A stretch of DNA of 64,000 nt from Druceiella hillmani (GCA_039881145.1 JAYKKI010000006.1:17336501-17400500), one strand, 5' to 3'. Numbered from the stretch's first letter, positions 24,331 through 63,781 are shown. Program-made: numbers and translations. Notes: a model not told the origin generated them from the sequence alone.

Positions 24331-24997
24331 TTCTTTTAGATGGCTGTTTTCCGGTTTAGCTGAAGTGTTTTTATTTTGTTTCTTTTTTGTTGATTTATCC
24401 AGTGATACACATTCTTTGTGACTCTATTCTCTCTTATTATTTTATCCATTCCATTTCTAATTATTCTGAATCCGTGCAATATTCAGGCGATGTGGATAGG
24501 CAGTCACTTATATTGAGTATATTGTGTTTATTAATACGCGTGTCGAGTGCATTAATTTTCTGCTGTAATTTAATTATCATTGTATGTTAGTTTTGGCACA
24601 AAATCAAATATTTTTAATATATAGTCACTACCAGTTCGTACTGTATCACATTGCTAATATTTGCATTGTTATTTAAGTGATCATTTACGTCTCTATATGT
24701 AGCCGTATGATTCCTTGTTCCTATGCGTTTCCTTGTCTCGAACTCGATCCGCCTTTGTTGTGGGTTTATATGTTACACAACGCGCCACAAATCTGGGGAG
24801 GTGTAGTTGCAAAGAGCCGCTAGCAATGGAGTGAAGGGATGTAAATAAATAAAAGAGATGTGTTGTAAATAAAGGTATTTTTGAATTGGCCCTTTGCTGT
24901 AATTTTAAAATGTCCTCTCTCCTTTTAATCTTTTTTTGACAGTACCATAGTGCCGCAATATGATATTAATGCTTTTAAGTGTATAAAAAATAAGATG

Positions 24998-25063
<66 letters not shown>

Positions 25064-25079
25064 TGTATATAAGATATAT
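24331..25079. other. Non-coding stretch ending in a TA microsatellite
   Basis: Nothing recognisable until the TA-rich tract at about 24998-25079. It may include the left end of the gypsy-like element and decayed LINE sequence. Confidence 0.4.
24998..25079. repeat. TA-rich microsatellite
   Basis: Mostly (TA)n with a few TG and AA interruptions. It lies directly beside the terminal-repeat-like sequence of the gypsy remnant. Confidence 0.95.
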
Positions 25080-25165
25080 AATGAAATGAAATTAAGGGAA
25101 TAACAATTTAATCGAATATAGCAGTCGTTTAAGAGTAACCAAATAATGAATGGGTCTCTTCTGAC
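25080..25165 (-). repeat. Terminal sequence of the gypsy element, single copy
   Basis: It shares, on the same strand, the wording of the 130-bp units at the other end of the element ('cattcattatt.ggttactc' and 'cttaatttcatttcattata'). It is interpreted as the downstream LTR or its remnant, broken by the TA tract to its left. Confidence 0.65.
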
Positions 25166-25199
25166 TGCAGCTCGTCCTCGCCTATCATCACAGAAGGGG

Positions 25200-25480
25200 T
25201 TGCAGCTCATACTCGGTTGCCTTTGAGGAAGTGGATCGTAGCTTATGCTGGGTTGTTATTTTAGAATTGGATTCCTTTTCTACATCGCCACCTTCGTCAG
25301 CTATGAATTAAAAAAATTGCGACAGGGGCCCATAGTTCCAATATAAACAAAGCATATCCCCTGACATAGGCTTGAACTTCTCATGTTACACGGTATCCTG
25401 ATGAACAGTGTAGAGACCCACAATTCGCTTACTCTTTTCAGGAGTTGCTCTAATGCATTAACGTGGATCTTAGAAAAAAG
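25200..25480 (-). pseudogene. Integrase C-terminal remnant (gypsy)
   Basis: Broken frames containing 'NALEQLLKRVSELWVSTLF', which resembles the segment of Ty3/gypsy integrase after the catalytic core. Matching is weak beyond this. The catalytic DDE core itself is absent. Confidence 0.45.
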
Positions 25481-25487
25481 TATTGCT

Positions 25488-25770
25488 GACTTAGTTCAGG
25501 ACTCTATTAATTAGACTTAGTTCAGGATTCTATTAATTAGTCTTAGTTCAGGACTCTATTAATTAGTCTTAGTTCAGGACTCTATTAATTAGCCTTAGTT
25601 CAGGACTATTAATTAGTCTTAGTTCAGGACTCTATTAATTAGTCTTAGTTCAGGACTCTATTAATTAGTCTTAGTTCAGGACTCTATTAATTAGTCTTAG
25701 TTCAGGACTCTATTAATTAGTCTTAGTTCAGGACTCTATTAATTAGTCTTAGTCCAGGACTTTATTATTG
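25488..25770. repeat. 26-bp minisatellite, about 11 copies
   Basis: The unit is 'cttagttcaggactctattaattagt' with very few variants, for example one copy lacking 'ctc' near 25607 and edge copies with 'gacttag' or 'tccagg'. Copies are almost identical, so the array is young or homogenised. It sits inside the integrase region of the gypsy remnant. The edge copy at the right reads in continuation with integrase sequence on the minus strand. Confidence 0.95.
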
Positions 25771-26200
25771 GTTGTTGTAGTACCTTGGGATATTTTTACA
25801 CGAGAGGCATACCAAACCATGAACTATGTGTCTTTTATAGACTGGTGTAACCTTGGAAACCAAAAATGGTTTAATATTAAATTTACAGTTTTGTCAATAT
25901 AGAATATGGTCATGTGAAAGACGTCCAATTGGTCAATCGATATATTTTTGATATGAAACACCATCATTTTGTTTCTTCTCTAACAGGGGAGTGTATCTAT
26001 AGTACATCAAGTCATTTTTTATTATATATCGGGAGGCGTCCAATTGACTATGGTTAAGATTATCCATAAATGTTCCTTCATCGTCTGATTGAGCTATATG
26101 AGCCCTATTTTGAAGTTAATGAATATAATTCACAGGAGTAGAATTTCTCCTTAAGTAGTCTGCATAAGTCCCAAGAACCCCTTTTTTACATTAAATAGTG
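25771..26200 (-). pseudogene. Integrase zinc-binding domain remnant (gypsy)
   Basis: Across frames it reads 'NDLMYYRYTP', 'LSHDHI' and 'HIVHGLVCLSCKNIPR'. The last is the C-x2-C half of the HHCC zinc domain followed by the usual basic stretch. The right-hand part (about 26180-26050) reads inter-domain sequence ending in 'SDDEGTFMDNLNHSQLD'. The catalytic core should follow but is replaced by the 26-bp array. Confidence 0.75.
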
Positions 26201-26249
26201 TAATTAAAGTCTCGTACCCACCAGCACGCTACTCCGGGTAATAATTTAT

Positions 26250-26720
26250 TTTTACGACTAGTGAAATTGTAATGCACTTAGCATTGCAGTTTGTCACGAT
26301 CTTAATTACCACTCCGAGTAGATAACATCTAAAATGTTATAGCGCTTTAACTATTGCCAAAGCTTCCAATTCGTAGCTACATTTTGTGCTCTGAGTAGTC
26401 TTGCTAAAGTAGGCAACTTACTCTCTTGTGTTTATTCGCGTATTCTTCCCTAAGGACAGCGCCATGAACTATACATCTAGTAACAGTAAGCACCTCAGTT
26501 GTAAGTTTTGATTCAAAAATGGCAAGTAATGATTGACTGGTTACGCATTTAATGAGGTATATATTCGTGTATTTTGCTAAAGACCCCATACAAAATGTAC
26601 GTCCTTAAGTGTTAACCATGCGACATAGGCTATTTTAGTTGCATAACTCGGTATGCATCAGCGAAAGTAGCCTGCTAGACCAAGGGACTGGCGGGCTTAC
26701 TCTATAATGGATCTATGAAA
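26250..26720 (-). pseudogene. RNase H region (gypsy pol)
   Basis: It reads the connection 'GLAGYFR.CIPSYAT' (about 26690-26640), a KDVHFVWG block (about 26605), and then 'VAYFSKTTQST' and 'YELEALAIVKAL.HFR.YLLG' with 'KIVTNCNA' (about 26420-26290). These are the conserved strings of Ty3/gypsy RNase H. Several stops and frame changes are present. Confidence 0.85.
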
Positions 26721-26759
26721 TAGACGACTTAATCAGCTAATGGTATAGGTGATTTAACA

Positions 26760-27310
26760 GCCCTTCAATTTCTCTTTCGGTCGGGCTAACCTAACCTTGA
26801 CTCATAGTTCACTCCTTCGTAACTTTCTTCCCCTCGTTCATAACTTTTGCCATCAAAAACGAACAATACTTCACATTTATTTAAAATAGTCAGTATTAGC
26901 AAGTGTTTACAGAACTTGACGTATTTTCTCCCATGCCTTTGACATCGTCTGTGATCGAACTAAAAAGTCATCGATATAAAAAAGTATGGTCCCTTCATTA
27001 ATAAATAGATTCAGAGTATCACTTATAAATAGTTGATAGACTATAGTGACGTTAGCAAGAGAGTAAGGCATTTGAAATATTCATAACTGCGTTCTGGTTT
27101 CTGCAAAATCTGCCAGATAAATAGAATTCTTTTCTAGTAGAATTTGATAAAAGCCAGTCACCATATGAAGGCTTGAGAAGTATATTTACTTTCATCTAAA
27201 CGACCTGTAAGATCATTAATTTATGGCAGTGGTTATCTTTCACAGTAATTTAATAAATTTAAGTGATTTGCAATCGATCCACGTTTTATATTAATCGTCT
27301 AGCGTAATCT
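26760..27310 (-). pseudogene. Reverse transcriptase (gypsy pol), broken
   Basis: The active-site box FYIDDFLV is intact in frame at about 26955-26982 (YIDD codons at 26967-26978). Upstream on the minus strand are 'DLTGRLDESKY', a DLxSGYYQI-like block, and 'LFISDTLNLFINEGTILFYI'. Downstream it continues into 'CSFLMAK' and 'PTERE'. This order is diagnostic for Ty3/gypsy RT. Frameshifts and stops show the gene is dead. Confidence 0.88.
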
Positions 27311-27319
27311 GACTGTGAT

Positions 27320-27954
27320 TCATATAATTCATGAATCACCGTCAGATTACACTCTCTCGATGTAATTAATATATGATTCATGTATTATATCTTATCTAAT
27401 GTAATTATATCATGGAAAGGGGAATTTACATCGTAGGTCAAAGAAGTAGAGAAAGACAATACGGTCGGCTATCAATTGATGTATCGCAACTAACAATTCA
27501 AAAACTCTTTTACGATCGATGTTAGTTCGGTTTGCTCAATGCCTTCAAGTGGCGTGTTTACTAAGTAACTACAAAGATTATGTTGTGTACTGTTATGTTG
27601 TTTACAATTTCGGTTAAGCGCTGTTCACTTTAGGTGCGTACATATGTTAAACCATCGCGGTTCAAAACATCTGTACCAATTGTTACGGGATTGTTTATAA
27701 ACTAGATGGCACGGCGAATAAATTTCTGAATATAATAGTTCCCAGAATTCAACTAATATTATTACGGAATACGTTGATTCAATTTCCCTACTGCTGATAT
27801 CTTTTAGTAAGCGATTTCAGTAGCTATACAGATGCCCATTGCAACTAATATATCAAAGTAAGCCAAATGTAATAAGTGAAATACAAGACCCGCTTTCAAT
27901 AAAAACATCAACAAGAATACTTTGTATAACTTGCTGTGATTATATCCCTCTTGT
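27320..27954 (-). other. Region between RT and Gag, probably decayed protease
   Basis: By position this should hold the aspartic protease of the element, but no D-[ST]-G motif in a credible context was found. Around 27300-27360 a short inverted repeat ('gtaatctgactgtgattcat' / 'atgaatcaccgtcagattac') is visible. Confidence 0.35.
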
Positions 27955-28430
27955 GAGTACTTTCACGACAAAAATTAAACTCGCGTTTGTTTCATAATTC
28001 GGAGCGTTGCTTAATAAAACATCGATCAGAATTATGGCCTGTTTTTTTAAATAAACTGTGAGTTATGTAAAAAACAGATTTAATTTCCGTACTGTCTGAG
28101 ATCGTTGCCAATATTTTTGCTTTCGATTTTTTCATGCCACCACACTAATAGCATTTTATACAATTTTTAACAGAAGCTGTCATACAGCTTTGATTACATC
28201 ACTTGTTTTATGAATACTTTCACGACATAAATTAACTTCGCGTTTGTTTCGTAATTCGGAATGCAGCTTAACAAAGCATTGATTAGCATTATGACCTGTT
28301 TCTTTTTACATAACGTAGAGTAACAGGATTTCATTTCAGCACTTTCTAGGATTCCATTTTTCGGGAAAAATATTTGTTTATGCTCTCTCACTACACGGGT
28401 ACCATATTAAAGAATTTCCAACAGACCTAC
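27955..28430 (-). pseudogene. Gag zinc-knuckle region, duplicated
   Basis: Two diverged copies of a block of about 255 bp, at about 28430-28200 and 28165-27955. Each encodes the second half of a CCHC knuckle followed by the same downstream wording. Copy 1 reads GHNANQC (28276-28296) then 'ELRNKREVNLCRES'. Copy 2 reads GHNSDRC (28019-28039) and then the same words with a stop. The first cysteines are in a shifted frame. The duplication may be native, as two knuckles occur in some Gag proteins, or secondary. Confidence 0.6.
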
Positions 28431-28707
28431 GTTTGCGGGACCTATTCATATAATTTTATGCAAAGTTCTGTAATATAGGACGAACGCACGGAATCTAGAC
28501 AATAAATAAACTCTAAGATCTTTCGGCGTAAATTTTACATTTGTAGTGGACACGCGGATTTGGGGATCTTTACTACTCTTTAGTATATTCAATTTTAATA
28601 AGGAGGTATCCAGTGTATGTGCTATAAGTATTCGAGTTTTTGCACATAACATCAAATAATATATTAGCGATATCGATTTTTCATGGGCAAATTTTCGGTG
28701 TAAATCC

Positions 28708-29034
28708 TTAAAGTTTCGAACAAATTTTCGGTGTCAATTCATGGTGTAAATTCTCGTTTAAAATTTGACCAAGCGTCCTTAAATAACTCGTTGAGCTGGG
28801 TACGAGCATCGCCTTTAAAGCAGTAGTACTTTTAAGCGAGAGACAAATACGAGACAAATATTCGTTGTCGTCCCAGCAATTAAATCGCGCGGACGGGCAC
28901 CAAGTATTAATGTCGTGAATCGAAGGTTCAAATTTAGCAATATAAAAACGGTTTGATTTTATTTTAGTTAAGACTGTCAACATGTCAATGACCCTGTCCG
29001 TTTCATCCCCCTCTACTTCTAGAGACGTCTGCAT
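28708..29034 (-). pseudogene. Gag fragment, gypsy-type
   Basis: An open stretch of 108 codons beginning MQTSLEVEGDE. A block around 'KFEPSIHDINTWC' and 'CWDDNEYLSRICLSLK' resembles the start of the capsid-like domain in Gag proteins of Ty3/gypsy elements. It is followed by broken frames leading to the knuckles. Assignment rests on this block and on its position upstream of the pol genes. Confidence 0.6.
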
Positions 29035-29324
29035 CAGTGGTTCTATAAAACACTCGCTGTGGCGGAGTATTATTCAGTTTCACAAGATTATGTTTAAAAG
29101 CCACGGATTCAGTCTCTCATGAGTTTAAACGGATCACTATTGCATGTAACTGCTCTCAATTTCTATAACGTTCTATAACGTTCGCATTTAGAACACTTAT
29201 GTTTCGAAATTCAATTCGACATTATCGCGTAATAGATAGCGTAATGGAAAAATTATATAAAGTATTACAACTAAAACTATTGTTAGGATAACTATTAGCG
29301 GAAGAAGTATCGAAGGCCAAACTT

Positions 29325-29850
29325 ACTTTTGATATAAGAAATCAAACAAGTTGAGAAAAAAATAAAGATATAATGAAATGAACTTAAGAAAAAAATAATC
29401 CAGTCAAATATAGTACGACCGTTCATATCGGGAGTAACCCAATAATGAATGGAACTTTTGATATAAGAAATCAAACAAGTTGAGAAAAAAAAATAAAGAT
29501 ATAATAAAATGAAGTTAAGAAAAAAAATAATCCAGTCAAATAAAGCACGACCGTTCATATCGGGAGTAACTCAATAATGAATGGAACTTTTGATATAAGA
29601 AATCAAACAAGTTGAGAAAAAAAAGAAAGATACAATCAAATGAACTTAAGAAAAAACTAATCTAGTCAAATATAGCACGATCGTTCACATCGGGAGTAAC
29701 CCAATAATGAATGGAACTTTTGATATAAGAAATCAAACAAGTTGAGAAAAAAAAAATAAAGGTACAATGAAATGAACTTAAGAAAAAAATAATGCAGTCA
29801 AATTTAGCACGACCGTTCACATCGGGAGTAACCCAATAATGAATGGATGG
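29325..29850. repeat. 130-bp tandem array, four copies
   Basis: Copies start at about 29326, 29455, 29586 and 29718, each with 'cttttgatataagaaatcaa', 'gttgagaaaaaa', 'tgaacttaagaaaaa' and 'gggagtaacccaataatga'. Copies are highly similar, differing mainly in A-tract length. The same unit is present once, diverged, at 25080-25165, at the other end of the gypsy element. Confidence 0.93.
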
Positions 29851-30618
29851 CTGCATCCATTAGCCCGCTGTCAGCGTTGTTTACGGGACGGCTCAGGTTT
29901 CCTCACAGGTGGTGTTTACATCTAACAAGGACATAGTGTTAATAATCATATTATGCCCACTTTTTTAACAAAAAATATTAATTTGCCCCAATTGTATTAA
30001 ATTTAACAGGAGCGAATATTCACGTCTGCACTCCTCAAATCATTAATGGCATTCTGTTCTGTATTTTAAAACATAAATTTGTGTATTTTGAAGAATATTA
30101 TCGACCGGCATTGATTTGGTTGAACATTTTACAATTTAATCTAATGAAGTAATAAGCACTGATGATGTTGAAGAAAAAAACAATAAAATTTGACGAGTTG
30201 CATTTTGATTTTAAAGCTTAAATGACGAGACCGTTGATTACTGAACATTTTCTAAAAGATTTATGTTTTGCAACTCATTTTGTTTTGCACAGAAATGGGG
30301 ATATGTAGAACTAACTTCCTTCGAAGTAAGCTTTTATGGAAAAAGTTAATAATTTCTCTCACAGCGCCAGTACAATTTCATGTTTCTGAAATTGCATTGA
30401 GATATTGGCAACTAAGTTTAGATTATTTAGATTAAAGTGAAAGATTAAGGCTTTTAAATATTGATTCCTAAAGGGGTTGTATTGTCGTTACCAGCCAAAA
30501 TAGAACACTCTAAAATTCTGTCCAACATGTTTGTTGCAATTCGAATTTACAATGTACGAAGTGAATATGTGCATTAGTTTTAGTTATGAAGGTAATTAAT
30601 TATTGTATTCGTAATGGT
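29851..30618. other. Non-coding stretch
   Basis: No gene recognised. 29850-29925 ('gcccgctgtcagcgttg') may be the outer edge of the gypsy terminal repeat. Confidence 0.4.
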
Positions 30619-30862
30619 GGACGAACAGTGCAGTGTTGCCAAATCGGCATGGTAGGTAAGCTTCTATAGGTCCCTAACTACGAAATAAGATGATTATAAT
30701 CAATAAAAATGTTTTATATCTCATCCTGTTCTCAAATGGGATATTTTGAGAACAGGATGAGATATAAAACATTTTTATTGATTATAATCATCTTATTTCG
30801 TAGTTAGGGACCTATAGAAGCTTACCTACCATGCCGATTTGGCAATACTGCACGGTTCGTCC
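30619..30862. repeat. 118-bp inverted repeat with 8-nt spacer (long hairpin)
   Basis: The left arm 30619-30736 and the right arm 30745-30862 are reverse complements with only two mismatches, both near the outer ends. The spacer is 'tgggatat'. Transcribed RNA would fold into a nearly perfect 118-bp duplex. No ORF and no clear target-site duplication flank it. It could be a foldback or MITE insertion, or a recent inverted duplication. Confidence 0.95.
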
Positions 30863-32632
30863 GTCGGAGATATCGATGTGAATAAAAGGATTAAGAATTC
30901 TGCAATTCTGTCAATTTTCGCACACCCGTTAAAGTTATAAAACGCAACGTCACAAAACCTTATTCGGCTTCGAAAGTTGCATAATGGGAGTATTATTTGG
31001 CAGAACGAAAAAATTATCGTACTGATAATTTAGTTTTTTTTCTTAAGTTTTTTCCATGGTTGTATATGATAATGAAATTTTAAACGTAATCATGGTTAAG
31101 AAGAAGTTGATAATAAAAATATTTTTCTATTGAAAAATAAATTATTTAGTTATAACAAAAGCCCTTTTACTGATAATTTTTATCTTATATTTTTGAGAGA
31201 AATAAAAAATTGTTAATCCAATTGTTAACAGTAAATTCTTCTTGACTTTAGAAGCGTAGGCATTATCGATAGTGCTCCCATATTGTTAATTGTTCTTTTA
31301 CACTTAAATCTACAAACTCGTTAACCCGCTAACACAGAAAAAGCATTACTTTGATTTAATGATGTGATTAAATTATTTTCATTGCTTTCGTCATAAATTG
31401 TAATATGCCCTTCTTGATAAATTATAATCCTGCTTGAAGCAGGATTTAAAACGAGCAAGCATCGGACTAGCAAGCGATTACGATTAGAACAACTAATGGG
31501 ATTACATTACAATGAAGCAACGAACGAGCAAGCAATTATGATTACAGTAATACCTGCTTCAGAATGCTTCTTGAAGGAAAAGCTCTCTGCTTAAACTTTA
31601 AAGGATAATGTTTTTATGTATTGTAACTTACCCCAGATTATATAAATAAATGTTTGTTAGAGCATTTAAAAACGGTAAAACGTATCTTGGGTAATTCACT
31701 TTTTTCGAAGATTCCATCTTATGACAATTACGTCGAATGATCTAGAAGTTACTTTCTCTCGAAGTTACTATTGGTATGTATAGCTTATTAGCTGTGCCGA
31801 TGCGATTTCGTTTGATATGTGGTATAAGAAAAACATAAACAATAATAAGCATAAAGCTTCTTATTGTTTATTATTGTATATTATTGTTATTATTGTTTAT
31901 TATTGTACAGAAATGCTAATAGATGACGTTGGCAGTACCGATATTGTGATATTACCCAATTTAGAGTGTCTTTTTGTATGTGTAATATCCAGACATATTT
32001 TTGATGGTTTTATACCTATTATCACACTAAATTTCATAAAAATTTGTGCAGTTGATTTCGCGTGTTTGCTATTTTATTGCTTCAGAATTGAGTTGTAATT
32101 TGCTTTAATAAAGTGTTTTTAACAGTATTATTATTGAAAATTGTAGTCGTTATTGTATGAACCCCAAACGATATACTTAACAATATAGTTTAAAGGATAG
32201 GTACACACAAGAAAGTCGTTAAAAACAAATCGTCAAAAATATAAGGTTTGTATTGAGTATAGTTTGTCTTATAATAGGTATTATTGTTCTTTAACTCATA
32301 AATAAAGTGTGGTCGTGGTATTTTTTATTCACTTATTTTGTTTTCTCACATTAGTATTCCTCGCTTTAGTCTTATAATATTTTTTATAAGGGCTCGAGTA
32401 AACGGAACAGAGTTGTACGAGTTATTTGATATGCTGAAAACCTAATAAATATTGGTCAGCAATGCTTGTATTTAGAGATTCGAATGAGACATGATATGTA
32501 TACATAAAATAGGTTTCATTGCGGCACCACTACTTTTGATATTATACTGGGCTCGGTAGTGGCTCCGTAAATCTCGAAAAACTCAAGAATGTTTAGTTTT
32601 ACTACGAAGAGGCGGATCGTGATTTCAAAATA
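30863..32632. other. Non-coding stretch with decayed repeats
   Basis: No gene recognised. 31430-31580 has repeated 'gagcaagca' wording. 31810-32100 is an open but low-complexity frame ending in a repeat-tail-like 'aaatttcataaaaatttgtgcag'. Confidence 0.45.
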
Positions 32633-33177
32633 TGGGGTGTGGCTGTGTCATTGACACGGCCGTATATTGTACGTGAATACGTCTAAGTAACGCATAATTT
32701 CAACCACCCCAGCTGTAGATGTACTGGCACCGTCGGTGATTCTCTCGGCCGCATTCATTCTTTTACGTTCCCGGCACTACTTGACTCGGTCATATGGTGT
32801 TTTATTATTACCATTTGATTGTTCTTGAGAACCCCTTTCCAGTCGTATATCTCTGTAATTGGTTTTGGCTTTTCGACGCGTATAGGCCGACATTATATAT
32901 TTTTGATAATATTTTTTTATTCTAACACCTTATTATATTCACTGTCACTACTTTAAACTAATGTTTTACATACAATCGATAGATTTTGACGACAGCTGAC
33001 GATTAAAACTTAAACGAACGTCGTAGCTTTTCCGAATCAAAAGTTATACTAATTGCAAATCTCGATACGCAGCAAAATAACCTCAAAGTGGCGGCGCTTC
33101 CCCTTACACCGCGCGCGATGCGTCACTGTTCTCGCTTATCGTAATAAATTCTTTGATCCTTTAGGTATCCAGTGATA

Positions 33178-33229
<52 letters not shown>

Positions 33230-33388
33230 TAATAATTATTATAATTATATATAATAGATATAATTTTTGAGGTAGAGGATAGATTCAAAACTGCAACGCC
33301 AAACTGTATCCCCCGATTTTGTTATCATCAGGTTTTTTGGGTTGCCCCCGTATGGTAGCAAATTTAAAGACATATTCACGTCAAAAAT
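32633..33388 (+). repeat. Dispersed repeat B, copy 1, carrying a TA microsatellite
   Basis: It shares two blocks with 56363-56936: a left block with the small palindrome 'ggctgtgtca..gacacggcc', and a long right block from 'gcgtataggccgacattata' through 'tagattttgacgacagctga' and 'atcccccgattttgttatca' to 'attcacgtcaaaaat'. In this copy a TA tract (33182-33228) lies where copy 2 has only 'ggtatac', so the microsatellite grew after the copies separated. No protein was recognised. Confidence 0.9.
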
Positions 33389-33599
33389 TCTGGACACTAG
33401 GAAAAAAACCTATTCATGAAGCTATTGAAGACACAATTTCTCAATTATAGACGTTATCATTCTGCTATACTAAGTTAAGGGATTTCTTATTTAAAACATT
33501 TGTTTAACTTTTTAGTACTTTACGGTGTAAAGATCCCGTGGAAACGCGTGGAAATATTGGATATATGCTTGTGTAGCGATCATTACATGTAGTAAAAGT

Positions 33600-33990
33600 G
33601 ACAGCCGAAATAGCGGCTAGTCTGCAAACACTGTCATTATCGAAGAAAAGGTTGCATACAGAGCTACAGAATTTCCTTCTTTTAGTAGATACGGTGGTAG
33701 ACAGACAACTTCTTAACGAAGAAAAGGTTGGCCACGGAGTTGCAGAATTTCCTTCTTTTTGCGTAATCACATCATTCAACGACACGAATGCGAGCAAATA
33801 TTGTTTCTGTTATATTAAAATTGGCAATGGGTTAAGATATTTGGGTGAGACTATATAATTGTTATTGATAAACGAAGAGCGATTGAGCAGATCACTAGAT
33901 GATAAATACAAAGTCCAATGAAGTAGTTGATTATTATTATTGGTAGATACGGTGGTGGACAGACAACTTCTTAACAAATAACTTACTATC
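33600..33990. repeat. Partial tandem duplication
   Basis: 'gtagatacggtggtagacag' with 'acaacttcttaac' recurs at about 33687 and 33951, and 'gaagaaaaggttg' with 'cagaatttccttctttt' recurs at about 33642 and 33719. The open frame spanning this area (33598-33858 +) is therefore built of duplicated non-coding DNA. Confidence 0.75.
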
Positions 33991-34399
33991 TTTCTTAATG
34001 AATATCCAGAGATACCACTTCTTGAATTTGTTCAAGGCTTCTAGGATTTTTGAAAGTTATAATTACACTAATGATAGTTATTAGTCGTTCATTTTATGTT
34101 TTTTTGTAATCAAAATTATAAGCGTTTTAGGTAACAATTATACAGCTAGTGGCTTAGAAGAGCATTTGTTAGTATTTACTACGGTGAAAAGTATCTAAAA
34201 TATACTTTAATATAAAACATACCTCTTAAGTAGAATTTAGACAAATGTTCTTTTTTACTTCTTAGAAATTAAACGTGAATATTAATTGTTATGTGTTATA
34301 AGGAGGTCTTACTTGGTCGATTTTTATAAATGAATGTTCAGTTCTTTTTTAGGCACATTGTAAAGTAATAGCTTTGTTGTGCAAACCCCTATCAGCATA

Positions 34400-34446
<47 letters not shown>
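34400..34446. repeat. (TA)n microsatellite
   Basis: TA run about 90 bp upstream of the acceptor of the transporter's first coding exon. Confidence 0.95.
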
Positions 34447-34454
<8 letters not shown>

Positions 34455-34578
34455 GATTTTACGGCGTAAGGAAGCTAAACAAAAGATACAATAATTTATA
34501 AACGTTTTCACAATTAAATATCTTCTTTAACAGGCAGATCGTGTCTCATTTAGAGGAAGTCGTTGTGAACTGGTCAGA

Positions 34579-62493
<27,915 letters not shown>

Positions 62494-63409
62494 GTATAAT
62501 ATATTTCCTATGGGTAATTAAGTAGAAGAAAAATATGAGTAAAACAACCGTTTCAAAGAATTAAGCCAAATATCTAAATTTTTATATTACTTTTAATTAC
62601 CACTTTTTAGTTACCATAGTATGGAGCAGTTTGGTGGATAATTCATAAGCATATAACACTTAACGCAAGAAACAAGAGGGGAAATGTCACTTTTCATTAA
62701 ATTGCCACATCCAAATTGACGATTGTAATTGGTTGTCAGTTTGTTTTGTCATATGCTAGTTGTATTGAGGTGCGTGCTCCATATTTTGTGAACATAATAT
62801 AGAAGTAACAAACCTATCCCTATATGAATTAAAATTAAAAGAGATTCACAATAATATTCTATCCCCTAATCCTGCAGAATTCTGAAAACTAACTTCAGAT
62901 ATGAAATGTAGAATATAGAAGCCTAGAGGTCGTAGTTTAATTGGATGGCCAAATCAAGTTCTTGAATAAACCAGCATCAAAATGAACGAGATATTGTAAT
63001 ATAATCCACGAGGAGATTTTACAGAAAACCACCGAAATGAGGAGGAGGTATAACGTTCTTATATTTATGGGGAGGATGTAATACGATAAGGTGATATTAA
63101 TAAATATAATCTGAACCGAAAACTACATGTTAGTTTTCGGTTAGTTTTAGTCATCAGAAGTATTTCATATTTCCTGTATTGATTTGAATTCCAAACATTC
63201 TGTAATCTTTAATGATGAAGAATATTTTTTTTACCGCTTTTGATATAACTCATTTATGTGATATGTATGGCACAAAATAAATAGATAAATTGCAATTATT
63301 TTTTATCATTTTAAGAAAATTATCGAAACGAAACATGCTAGCAGTAATACTCGAAAATAAAAAAGCAGTAAGTGGGAAAGAGACAGCAATGAAGTTTAGG
63401 ATATAGCAA

Positions 63410-63625
63410 GATGAATAAAACTTGGCTGGTTATATCGCCCGAAACGCTAAAAACCGGAACCGGTAGATGACGGGAAGAAGTATCGGTACAACGATGGTAT
63501 GATGATAACAAATGGATGATAATACCAGCAGCATTAGAAATGTATTGGGTAACACAAAACAGAGACCTTGAAAGCTATGAGGGACACCTATATTTAACTA
63601 ATAAAAAACGGTTAATAAGAGGAAG
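63410..63625 (+). mobile_element. Possible LINE 3' fragment (RTE/R2-like tail)
   Basis: Across frames it reads 'LAGYIARNAKNR' and then 'QRWYDDNKWMIIPA' with 'NRDLESYEGHL'. This resembles the 'W.GHIAR..D.RW' ... 'RW.DDI...AG..W...AQDR..W...EAY' ending of many insect LINE ORF2 proteins. Broken by a stop and a frame change. Identification is tentative. Confidence 0.5.
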
Positions 63626-63776
63626 ATTATTCACTATTATTTGAATCAGTAATTTTATCAATAGCGGATTGTGTCTTGATGCCAGCAAGTAAAATTATAT
63701 GACTTCTGTGTCGTTTGCGGCAATTAAATTAAATAATGCCACATTCTAATGAAATGGGTTCTGTCTCTAAAACCAT

Positions 63777-63781
63777 CTATA

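Larger units (their letters stand above)
25080..29850 (-). mobile_element. Ty3/gypsy-type LTR retrotransposon, decayed
   Basis: Minus strand. From right to left the order is Gag (29034-28708), CCHC knuckles (28430-27955), reverse transcriptase (27310-26760), RNase H (26720-26250), and the integrase zinc domain (26200-25770), which is interrupted by a 26-bp minisatellite before an integrase C-terminal trace (25480-25200). This gag-pol order with integrase last is that of Ty3/gypsy elements. Sequence near 25080-25165 matches the 130-bp units at 29325-29850, so both ends carry the same terminal sequence, probably LTR or LTR-adjacent. All frames are broken and no protease was read with confidence. 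Confidence 0.88.

Noticed and set aside
25488..25770. CRISPR-like array (regular 26-bp repeats)
   Set aside because: Units are directly head to tail with no unique spacers, and the DNA is animal. It is a minisatellite.
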